Assembly: GCA_030141585.1 (NCBI GenBank)
Contig: JAQIFP010000050.1
Location: 1 to 31,107, forward strand
Direction of reading: 5' to 3'
DNA from: Ophryocystis elektroscirrha
Lineage: Eukaryota > Apicomplexa > Conoidasida > Neogregarinorida > Ophryocystidae
Length of the DNA stretch: 31,107 nt
Of this stretch, positions 1 through 8,646 are shown piece by piece (positions within the stretch are counted from its first letter, which is position 1; each line of letters starts with the position of its first letter). Under the pieces are notes generated by a model. That model was not told the DNA's origin. It did no database searches and saw only the letters and a list, made by a program, of their open reading frames with translations. The position numbers were made by a program, and so were the translations under genes.

Positions 1-124
1 CTAAACCCTAAACCCTAAACCCTAAACCCTAAACCCTAAACCCTAAACCCTAAACCCTAAACCCTAAACCCTAAACCCTAAACCCTAAACCCTAAACCCT
101 AAACCCTAAACCCTAAACCCTAAA
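1..124. repeat. Telomere, (CCCTAAA)n
   Basis: An uninterrupted run of about 17 CCCTAAA units starts at base 1 and breaks at 125. The C-rich strand reads 5' to 3' into the chromosome, which is the orientation of a true left chromosome end, so the G strand is TTTAGGG. There are no degenerate copies at the inner edge. Confidence 0.98.
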
Positions 125-285
125 TTTCTAGACTTTAATCCAATGCCAGCTATAAACTTATTTATTTATTGAAGTGTTCAAAATCAGTTGATAAAAAAAA
201 ATATCTTTAGTAAGAAATTCATAAAGACCATAAAAGAAAAACTATTTGGATGAATAATTCTATCTAAAAAACTACGAATCTTTAT
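125..285. other. Unique AT-rich DNA between telomere and first gene
   Basis: This 161-bp stretch has no open frame of note, no degenerate telomere units and no subtelomeric repeat. It would hold the 3' end of the first minus-strand gene. Confidence 0.6.
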
Positions 286-486
286 TTAGTTAAGCCTATG
301 AATCTCTCTACGAATAATCCGAGGTATAAAGCGAACAGGAGGTTGTTGAACCCTTTCCACTGGAGGGTTAAAAAAAGCCACTTTAACAACAATTTTTCGT
401 GCATCAGGGTTTTGGAAAGCTTCATCAGCATTAATTGATGCTGATAAAGCTATAAGAATATAATACAAAAATCGAGTAATTTTCAC
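286..486 (-). CDS. Small predicted secreted protein, 66 aa
   Basis: The family is not recognised. The protein begins MKITRF, followed by a hydrophobic stretch (residues 5-17) and a plausible signal peptidase site after SINA (about residue 20). The mature part is basic and proline-containing (NPPVERVQQPPVRF) with an Arg/Ile-rich tail. There is no cysteine and no second membrane segment. It is a single exon, transcribed towards the telomere, with its stop 161 bp from the telomeric repeat. It is divergent from the coiled-coil gene at 608, with 121 bp between them. The short length keeps open the possibility that it is a chance frame or the last exon of a longer gene. Confidence 0.45.
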   Translation of the reverse strand: MKITRFLYYILIALSASINADEAFQNPDARKIVVKVAFFNPPVERVQQPPVRFIPRIIRREIHRLN

Positions 487-607
487 TTTTATGTAAAATT
501 TTTAATATAAACAATTGAAATGTGAATACTGAACAAATTAAGGTTATACGTCTGTGCCACTACTTTTGGGATCATGCGTTTTCAGGTTCAGAGTGTAATA
601 TTTTTTC

Positions 608-838
608 ATGTATTCGGAAGACTCAGAAAAGTCAAAATCAAGAATTGAAATAGAAACAATATGTCGTCAATTGATTGAAGAAGAAGTTTCACCTTCCATA
701 GTTCGCATTGATATTTGCTTACAGCAGATTGAAAGAAGACTCTCTGTTCTTGGAGAAAGAATTCGAATTTTAGAGGAAAAAAATCATATCGATACTCGTG
801 AGTTCATTAATCTTTCTCGGAAAACATCAGATGTATAA
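608..838 (+). CDS. Short coiled-coil protein, 76 aa
   Basis: The family is not recognised. The protein is charged and mostly helical. Residues about 15-60 form a heptad-like pattern of Ile and Leu (IETICRQLIEEE, then QQIERRLSVLGERIRILEEKN), typical of a short coiled coil. There is no signal peptide or membrane segment. I read it as one exon because the only donor-like site at the end (GTATAA) leads straight into stops. Small coiled-coil proteins like this are often subunits of larger complexes, but which one cannot be said. It lies 139 bp upstream of the TPK gene on the same strand. Confidence 0.45.
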   Translation: MYSEDSEKSKSRIEIETICRQLIEEEVSPSIVRIDICLQQIERRLSVLGERIRILEEKNHIDTREFINLSRKTSDV

Positions 839-977
839 ATTTTGCATAGCTAAATTGACTTTTTTTTCTAAAGAGAAAATTCGCACGCTATGAGATATAT
901 TAACTTTAGCGTAAATGTATGAGTAGTATTAGAATTATAAAAAAAAATTTTAATTCAAACACTTCATAGATTTTTGC

Positions 978-1943
978 ATGACTTTGAACATTACAATACC
1001 TCATATAATTGAAGGAGTTGATAATAGTATTTTTATGTTGATTCGATCATATTTTACATAGATTCAACATATGTTGCTTTATTATTAAATCAGCCTATCC
1101 CTATTGAAGCTTTCAAGTTTATAACTACTGCAGATTATATTGTACTAGCTGATGCAGGCGCTGACAGATTCATTAACCTCATAGAAAAACTTGAAGTAAA
1201 TGTTGAGAAGTATATTACCAATTTAAATTCCTATAAATTTAATAAAATATTTGCTGTTGGTGACTTGGACTCTCTAAGCGAAAAAGTAAATTGCTACGTA
1301 AAATACCTTCTAAGAATAAACATTTTTTGAGTTCGTTAAAAATACCTATTATTGAAATTGAAGACCAAAATACCACTGACTTCCAAAAATCATTAATTCA
1401 TATCGCAAATATTGTGAAAAATCATAAAACTAAAGTTAGAATATAAAAAAAATATTGTTAGGTTGTTGTTTTAGGATGTTTTAACAAACGTTTTGATCAA
1501 ACAATATCAACCGTAAATGCAGTTTATATGATAAAACAAGATTCACTATATAAAAACATTGAAGTACTATTTTTTATTTTTACTATATATTATATAGATT
1601 TTTTTGTTAAGCGATGAATCTTTATGTTTTCTATTACCACCTGGAGAAAATGTTATAGATCTTAGCTCTCCGGATATACACAATATATGCGGATTATTGC
1701 CCTTTGGTAACATATTTAAATGTTATTTAATTTAGTTCCCGTTGGATCTTTATCAACAAAAGGTTTAAAATGGAATCTTCAAAATAGCCAAATGTACATA
1801 GGTGGCTTATGCAGTAGTTCTAATCAGGTAACCATTTTACTTGAAGAAAATCATCTTATTAGCTTGTTGATAAAATTATAACCGTAAAAACTGACAAACC
1901 TGTTATATGGTATTCCAAAATTAAAGAATTCACTTATTATTAA
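978..1943 (+). CDS. TPK1: Thiamine pyrophosphokinase, 7 exons, 258 aa
   Basis: TPK transfers pyrophosphate from ATP to thiamine to make the cofactor thiamine diphosphate. The exons I join are 978-1026, 1062-1285, 1315-1434, 1462-1563, 1598-1706, 1736-1827 and 1863-1943. The six introns are 27-35 nt and all keep frame. The product is 258 aa, near the usual 240-260. Family motifs appear in order: LLLNQP at the N-terminus, LADAGADR (ADGGANR in animal TPK), GDLDS (GDFDS), DQNTTDF (DQDHTDF), LGCFNKRFDQT (GGLAGRFDQ), and STKGLKWNL (TTGLKWNL) near the C-terminus. These cover the Asp-rich metal and phosphate site and the thiamine-binding dimer domain. Intron 3 has an unusual GTTAGA donor. The gene converges on TGS1, with only 17 bp between the two stop codons. 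The choice of ATG is less certain than the rest. Confidence 0.93.
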
Positions 1944-1960
1944 ATTTAATTAGATTAAAT

Positions 1961-3195
1961 TTACAATTTTTTTTTTAATTTATCCAAGTCTCTAATAACT
2001 TGCGGTTTTAATAATTTTATGGAATTATAAAAATATCCTCCAAGAGAACGTAAAATTTCTTTAGTATCTAAACATTTGATATAAAGTTTATTGTAATAAG
2101 CACCTGGGTTATTTTTGAAGTCATTGTTTCGTCTAAAAGCTTCATTGTAATTATCAACTATAAATTGTAATCCATACGTTTTTAACAAATAAGCTATTAT
2201 TAAAATGTGTCTCGAAGTTTTTTCTTCTAGGTTTTTTGATACACAAGTTGAAATGCGTTGAACAAGAAACAGCGAAGTTGGTACATATTCATGGGAAGGC
2301 AAAATATACATTACCAAAGCCTCAAAATTATATATAAAAATATTCAACTTACTTTTGGGCTCGAAAAAAAATATAAAATATTTGAATATATTATAGGTGC
2401 TTTAACAAGTTCTAATACAAAGTCTATAACCTTTTGTTTTAATTGTGTAGAAGGTAAATACAAGCATATTCTCAAATTGCATCTAATGTAATTATCGTTA
2501 AATTGCATCATATTATATTATACTAAATATATATATATATATATATATTGATACTCATATTTTTCCCAATAGAAAATTATAAAAAAAATTTTTCTATGAT
2601 TAAGTAACCAACAAAATGTGTATTATTAGTCTTACTTGAGATAATTTTTAAGAACTTCTTTTATGGGGAACTCGTCAAATATATTGTAATTTGGAGATTT
2701 ATAATTGGGTCCCCAAGGAGGCGATAACAAAACCCAGTCATATTTCTGTACTTTAACTGGTTCATTGAATACATCTCCATAATATAGATCAGCATTATGA
2801 ATATTGTATATTTTTAAATTATTTTTAGCGAATTCAAGATTTTTTAAGGAGATATCATATCCCGTTACATAATTACATACTTTAGCTAATTGTATGGTTT
2901 GACCACCATAGCCACAAAATGGCTCTAATATGCACAAAGGTTCTCCTATGTTTTTCAAACAAATAGATATATGTTTTGCAACTTTTTCTGGTGTAACTAC
3001 ACGAAACCCTTCTACATCCATACGAATCCCTTCATCATATTTACTGAACATCCATAAACGACGCTGGATTTTTGGAAAAACAGGGGATTTCTCTGTACTA
3101 CCAGATTTTGGTAAACTAATGTAACTAGTTTCTTCAATGTGAGTAAAATTATTTTCAAAAGTTAAAGTTAAATTAGTGTTGTGTATCCCTTTCAT
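1961..3195 (-). CDS. TGS1: Trimethylguanosine synthase, 3 exons, about 349 aa
   Basis: TGS1 adds two methyl groups to the m7G cap of snRNAs and snoRNAs, using S-adenosylmethionine. On the minus strand the exons are 3195-2636, 2482-2353 and 2320-1961. Exon 1 carries the catalytic core: FSKYDEGIRMD (residues 50-60), VTPEKVAKHI (67-76), the SAM-binding EPFCGYGGQT (91-100), and LSPPWG (157-162) with the Trp that stacks on the cap guanine. Exon 1 stops short of the last part of the fold. A 153-nt intron joins its LKNYLK end in frame to NLRICLYLP, which fits the family's SPNVIMFLP / NNIVYFLP strand. After this, about 110-130 residues extend beyond the usual C-terminus, ending in a basic LDKLKKKL tail. 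The last intron is 32 nt with an atypical GAG acceptor. The core call is firm; the join to exons 2-3 is inferred. Confidence 0.87.
2527..2549. repeat. (TA)n microsatellite in TGS1 intron 1
   Basis: About 11 TA units lie inside the 153-nt intron (2483-2635) that separates the TGS1 catalytic exon from its C-terminal exons. Confidence 0.9.
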
Positions 3196-3386
3196 AATAA
3201 CACTTTAAAAATTAATTAGTATAATATATATTTAAACAGTTGTTTTATTGCCTTAATTTAATTTCGCTCACTCACTATGATTTTTTTTTTTATTTATTAT
3301 AATTACATAAATGTATAAATTTATACATTTAGTTTTATAATTAAAAAAAATAAATTAAAACTGTTCGTCTAGTCAAGTGTATATTA
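3196..3386. promoter_or_regulatory. Shared divergent promoter region, TGS1 / SRRM1-like
   Basis: These 191 bp separate the start codons of two divergent genes, so both core promoters must lie here. A perfect 24-bp palindrome occupies 3308-3331 (half-site TAAATGTATAAA). No other clear motif was seen, and the promoter role is inferred from position. Confidence 0.55.
3308..3331. promoter_or_regulatory. 24-bp perfect palindrome
   Basis: The two 12-bp halves are exact reverse complements (TAAATGTATAAA and its complement) with no spacer. It sits 56 bp upstream of the SRRM1-like ATG and 113 bp from the TGS1 ATG. It could be a dimeric factor site or chance in AT-rich DNA. Confidence 0.4.
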
Positions 3387-5273
3387 ATGGGTACTCAAGG
3401 GTTTTACAGAGGAACTTCACATGATCAGGTTCCATTTTTTGTAAATAAAGAACAGAAAATGATTGAAGGTTTAAGATGGCCTTCCGAATTTGAAACTACC
3501 GTTAATATGTCTAAAGTAGATGCCAAGGTTTTATCTAAATGGATAAGTCAAAGAATTACAGAACTTCTTGGTTTTGAAGATGATATTATCATTGATTATT
3601 GTAAAGAGCAGTTGTTCCAGGAAACTGACAATGTTTGCCCTAAAAAACTTCAAATTAATTTGACAGGGTTTTTGTCTAAAAACGCTTCACGATTTGTACG
3701 AGAACTTTGGTCACTGTTGATAAGTGCGCAGTCCAGCGCAAATGGCATCCCTCCAAGATTATTAGAACAAAAAAAAGTTGAAATGGAAGCTAGACAAGAA
3801 CACGCTAAACAAATTAATGAAGTTCTTGCTACCAGTTTAGAAATCTCTGCCACAGCTAAAGCTGCTATACCTGAAAACATAAGAGCTTCTTCCCTTGAAA
3901 GATCTGGCTCTTTTAGTGACAGAAGCAGGTCTCATTCTTCAAAGTAGTTTTATTGCTTCAAATTAGTTTCCAATTATAGATCTTTATCAAATAAATGTGT
4001 AGTAAAAAAGTCATCCAGTAGTTCGCGTAAAAACTCAAGGTAAATAACTCAACAAAATAAACTTTGCAGATACCAACTTTAGGCAAAGAAGAAAAGACCT
4101 AAAAAGAAGTTCTTCACCCTCTTATTCGCCTCAAAGGAATGATAGAAGAACTCATAGACGCAACCCAAATTTTAAATCCTACCGAGAATTAAAGTAATTA
4201 AAAAAAAAAAAAAAAAAAATGTAAAATAATACGAGTATTAAGTATACTATTAAATTTTTATTATTTTGACACCGAATAAATATATTTTCAGGTGATCAAA
4301 TGTCAAAATATATTTCAATATTTCGTTAAACTAATTTTAGATATTCAAAAATATGTGTATAATTATATTTATTATTTATTAACAGTGATCGACGACACAT
4401 TCGTGGATATAATAACGATAGATTAGCGAAGTCCAGATATGCCAATATTAGAAGTCATCCATCACGCGTTAATTCACGAGATGAACCTAGATTTAAGTCC
4501 AGTATGTCACAAACATCGGTTCAACGGAAAAGCAGGAGCATTTCCAAAAAGCGTCGTGTTTCACCAATCGAAAATTCAAAAATTGCTCCAAAGGAGCAAA
4601 TTAATCGACCGAGTGAGTTTAACGTCAAAAACTCTAAAAAAAGATCAATCTGTGAATCTTTAAATAGAAATGCGTTCAGTAAAGATAAATTAAAAGATAT
4701 TCCAAATAAAATTGAAACCAAACCAAACGATTTCAAAGAAAATCCTGTTAAATCTCCAAATAAAGTAATTTTATAATATTTTTTTTATTTCGTTGCCAGC
4801 CTAAACCAACGCAACCTAAGAATGAAACAGAACCTGAATCTACAACAGGTATAGTTATCATTTAGTAACTCTTCTAATTTAAATATGTTTCAGCACTGAA
4901 ACATTATCTATGTATAATAGATAATAAATAATTGGAAAATTAACAATTTTTTTATATTATGAAACTATCATACGCTGAAATGTATAATAAACACTGTTAT
5001 ATTCACAAATATTATGGATACAAAATTGTGTCTAATTCACTAAATAAATACTAAATCTTATCATCTATCAATTTTTTTTAAATAAATAATAAATAAATGT
5101 ATATTTATTATAAGAAATTATTAAATTTCATGTATTTTTTTTTTCTCTCAGAAATTAAAGACCCCTACGCTGGTCGTTGTTACATGGACAAAGTAGAAGA
5201 AAAAAATATATTAAAATCCATCAATTTAATTGTAGAAAATCGTCAACATCATCGCAACAAAAAACACTCTTAG
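3387..5273 (+). CDS. SRRM1: PWI-domain splicing coactivator (SRm160-like), 6 exons, 425 aa
   Basis: SRm160/SRRM1 is a nuclear matrix protein that bridges SR proteins and snRNPs and also acts in 3' processing and the exon junction complex. Exons are 3387-3943, 3980-4039, 4083-4193, 4386-4764, 4800-4848 and 5152-5273. All junctions keep frame. The N-terminus GFYRGTSHDQ matches SRRM1 GFFRGTSAEQ. The PWI domain covers about residues 28-135, with VDAKVLSKWISQRI, ELLGFEDDIII, LQINLTGFL and ELWSLLISAQ. The rest is basic and Ser/Arg-rich (SSSSSRKNS, RRKDLKRSSSP, KSRSISKKRR), a reduced RS region much shorter than in animals. The C-terminal exon (DPYAGRCYMDKVEE) is not recognised. Exons 2-3 of the RS region are short and their borders are the least certain part. 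Confidence 0.88.
4885..4925. other. Two adjacent hairpins in SRRM1-like intron 5
   Basis: A 9-bp perfect stem with a CA loop (ATGTTTCAG / CTGAAACAT, 4885-4904) is followed at once by a second stem (TTATCTAT / ATAGATAA with loop GTATA, 4904-4924). Both sit in a 303-nt intron (4849-5151). The first buries a TTTCAG that looks like a cryptic 3' splice site. No snoRNA boxes were identified. Confidence 0.35.
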
Positions 5274-5555
5274 TTATACTTTATATTTTTATTTAGCTTA
5301 TTTTATATAAATTAAAAAAATATATTTTAATCAAAGTCAATAAAAGTATGTTCTTTTTATATGTCATAAAGAAAATTAAAAAAAAGTTGAAAAATTTTGG
5401 GCAGCAATGCCTATTTCATAAATAAAATACATTTGGATTATAGATAAGCTTAAGATTGGTGATACAACTAATAAATAGTAATAAGACAGACTGAATTCTC
5501 ATAAAAGTTTTTTTCTAATAATTCATATGTATTATTATTATTAGCAATATTGAAT
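5274..5555. other. Intergenic region with no gene seen
   Basis: These 282 bp lie between two plus-strand genes. Every frame is broken by stops, and the base composition is AT-rich like other intergenic DNA here. It should hold the 3' end of the SRRM1-like gene and the promoter of the membrane protein gene. Confidence 0.6.
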
Positions 5556-7395
5556 ATGCTACGTCAAGTGTTAACGTCAGCTGAAATAACATATCTTGGA
5601 CTAGATGTGGCTGCGTAAGAATAATAGTTAATTAAATTCGGTCATGTTTCAGTGATACTTTACCTCAACCAGACTATTATTTGACATTGAAGCAGTACAT
5701 ACATTGTCGATCTTTAATATGTATTTCGTTTATTTGTACCTGGGCAGCCATTATTTCATTTAATATACTGTAAGCAAGAATACATTATCAATAATAGTAC
5801 TTGATCCAGAACAAATATATCAAATAATTATATACCTTCTAATCATTCAATATATATATATATATATTTATGGACAAATTAAAAATATATAAATATACAT
5901 AGATATACTTTGATTCTCATAAAAAAGGTCAATTTATATTTTTAATAAAATGTAATTAAATAATTTGATATAAATCGTATACATGTAAGTTTATAATTAT
6001 AAATATTTATATCTTTTTGAATGGATGGATAGATAATAATTTACATAAATCAAATGCTGATATAATTAATCTCAATTATGCTGCATTTAAACAGCCTAAT
6101 AACAGCATACTAACATTGTAATTTGACAGGCTTTTATCTTCAACGTGGATAGATACAAAAAAGTTATTAATTTTTTTTGTTGGTCTTGTGATCAAACTGT
6201 CTATGTTGGAAGCATGCTTAGTTCACAGCTTGAAATTACCTTTTTCATACTGGGATTATCTCAGGCTTTCACTTAGCTTCAGTGATAAATTGGTATTGTT
6301 ATGCGATATGGCTTTGCCAGTTATTGCTATATCCTTTGGGTTCTATAATATAGCGATGTTAGCAGGAACTACTTGTTTCATAGCATATATATGCCTGTTA
6401 GGATTACAGCAAATTCGTATCATATTGTCTCTATTTAATGAAAAAGATGATTATGCTACCCATAACATTCAAAAATTTTTTAAATCCTTAAAATTTGACA
6501 AGCACCATATTTGTCTTCCCCTTAAAATGTTGTGGCAAATCTTTGTTCTTGGGTTTTCTTCTGTAACAGCAGCAGTGAAGAATTATGTATCAAATATAAT
6601 AGAGAATTTATCTAAAAAAAAAGCAGAAAATACTGCAACAACTGATGCGACTAATAAAAATTTTTTACTAGAGGACTATAAGGATATTGTTTCCACTAGA
6701 GATGTATCCAATTTAGAGTCCACGGGATCCAATTATATTAATGAAAATATTGTTTTGAATACATCAAGAGGAAATACACCAAAAAGCTGTGTGGAGACTG
6801 GTTTTCTTGAACATGATGTAGAGAGTTTATACACAACAGATTACGCTTCCGTCGTAACTACTTCAGTACAGAGTTCAGTGAATCAAACTTTGTTAAATGA
6901 TCCCATTATATATTCTTTAGGCTTTCAAATGACGATGATAATATTTACTGTCATACAGCATTTAAACTACGTATATAATAAACTCAAAATTCATTTATAT
7001 AGATCGTGGTCACCTGAACTTTCAAGTTTGTCAGATAATTCTACAGTATTGAACGTCATAAATCAGTGGCTAAATAATTATGAACAACAATTAAAATCAC
7101 TGGTACCTAAAACCAAAGTTATGCAACTCTGTAATGCTGCCCATATCACACATTTATTTCAACTACAAAATTCTCTTAATCAAGTAGATTTGATTTATTT
7201 TGTTATCTTGCATAATTAGAATGTTTTACATCCTGAATCTAAAGAACCCCATGAATTTTCTGTAGCTATTGTTTCTTTAGGGTAAGTATTTTATATATAA
7301 AGTTCCTATATATAATAGATCGTATACTTCATATTAAATTCGTCTCGAAAAAATTATATAAAAAAAAATGAATGATATGTATAAATGAAATTATA

Positions 7396-7440
<45 letters not shown>

Positions 7441-7887
7441 TAAAAATGTCTTGAAATTAGTTCAATTAAGCAGTATAAATAAAAAATCAGCAGTTTTCAA
7501 ATGAGTTTATATATTGACCTATATATACATATATATAATTGAAGTAACTAACTAAATTTTGCATGGATAGTATCTATTTTTCAAGTAATTATTCTTCCTA
7601 TATATATATTAAAGACTTTTGGTTTTTGAGATATGTGTAAAAATAACATAATTTTAGATTTCGCAGTTAGAAAAATCTAATCATTTGTTTGTACATTATA
7701 TAAAATAATTAGGCGTTGTTTTGTTGCTGAAGTTATATTGATGCTATTAAAAATAATAATCCTGTTAAATACTGCTTCTACATTTGTTGGATTCTCTTTG
7801 ACTCTATCTATAATCCATACATGCGTCATTTGTTTTTATAATACATTGGACACTGAAATAATTCAAGAAATATTATACGTCGATTAG
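5556..7887 (+). CDS. Multi-pass membrane protein of unknown family, 5 exons, 488 aa
   Basis: I do not recognise the family. Exons are 5556-5614, 5653-5769, 6130-7183, 7220-7281 and 7713-7887, joined in frame by introns of 38, 360, 36 and 431 nt; the two long ones contain TA runs. Hydrophobic segments lie at about residues 34-60, 65-85, 105-135 and 435-475, with a weaker one near 310. A polar, Ser/Thr/Asn-rich soluble region (about 190-300) separates the N- and C-terminal membrane parts. There is no signal peptide; the N-terminus is MLRQVLTSAEI. The layout of N-terminal membrane segments with a soluble region recalls pore-membrane or ER membrane proteins, but no motif supports a name. The stop codon TAG overlaps the TAA of the opposing gene. 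Confidence 0.7.
7398..7437. repeat. (TA)n microsatellite in intron 4 of the membrane protein gene
   Basis: About 19 TA units lie inside the 431-nt intron 7282-7712. A second, shorter TA run lies at 5850-5868 in the 360-nt intron of the same gene. Confidence 0.9.
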
Positions 7888-8366
7888 CAACAAAAACCAC
7901 GGTTTTTTTTCACTAACCAATTCAATCGTACTTTGCGTGTTGGGAGTTTGTACATTATTGTATTGCAATTTGAATGATAACTCCATATATTGTAACCAGG
8001 ATCTGTAACAAAAACTTTACCCATAAATAAAGGAATAGGAATTTTTTCAGATAATTTGTTCAATATACTGACACTAGAATCTATTCGGGTGTTGTCTTCA
8101 TAATACTGCTTATTTTCAGTTATAACTACTCGGCTTTTTTTTGAATCTATAACTGTTTTTTGAGCACCTTTCTGTTGTGTAGCATCCGAAAATGCAATAT
8201 TTGAAAAGTTTTTTACATCATGTTGAGAAATATTTTTCGAATGCTTCAATTTTTCAGAGATTGATACATTTTTTGAGCCCTTTTGAGATAAATTTTCTAT
8301 ATAATTTGATTGTTGACTTGAAGCTTGTTTTTCTTCATTATTACTTACTGATAAAACGGAATCCAT
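7884..8366 (-). CDS. Orphan protein, 160 aa
   Basis: The family is not recognised. It is a single exon. Residues 1-75 are polar and low-complexity (Ser, Asn, Gln, Lys), likely disordered. The C-terminal part (about 100-160) looks folded: KIPIPLFMGKVFVTDPGYNIW, then TRKVRLNWLVKKNRGFCC, ending in Cys-Cys. There is no signal peptide or membrane segment. Its TAA stop (7884-7886) overlaps the TAG stop (7885-7887) of the convergent membrane protein gene, so the two transcripts must overlap in their 3' ends. It is the most downstream of the minus-strand block of four genes. Confidence 0.6.
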   Translation of the reverse strand: MDSVLSVSNNEEKQASSQQSNYIENLSQKGSKNVSISEKLKHSKNISQHDVKNFSNIAFSDATQQKGAQKTVIDSKKSRVVITENKQYYEDNTRIDSSVSILNKLSEKIPIPLFMGKVFVTDPGYNIWSYHSNCNTIMYKLPTRKVRLNWLVKKNRGFCC

Positions 8367-8646
8367 TTTTTTAAATAGTTTACGTGCAGCTGCTGGAAAT
8401 TTTTATAAAAAGTTTAACAAAATATTTGTTTAAAAAAACAGCTGAATTTAATAACAGAATAAAAAAAATTTGTCAAAAATAGTGTTTATATATAAAAATT
8501 TTTTTAGTAATTATTTCTTAAATTCATACACACTGTAAATAGAATATATACTTGTATATTATGTACAAACGCAAAGATATCATACACCGTGCGTAAAAAA
8601 AAATGCAAAAAATACATACAAACACTCTGCCTTGCTTGATTATTGT
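8367..8646. other. Intergenic region with no gene seen
   Basis: These 280 bp lie between two minus-strand genes. They contain only short broken frames and AT-rich sequence. By position they hold the promoter of the 160-aa gene. Confidence 0.55.

Noticed and set aside
2258..2491. Plus-strand open frame opposite TGS1 exons
   Set aside because: It is antisense to the TGS1 exons, has no recognisable features and no spliced continuation.
1961..2511. A separate orphan gene on the minus strand (about 172 aa) downstream of TGS1
   Set aside because: An AG at 2483-2484 lets its first exon join in frame to the TGS1 donor at 2635, and the joined sequence supplies the missing C-terminal strand of TGS1. 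One gene explains both parts better.
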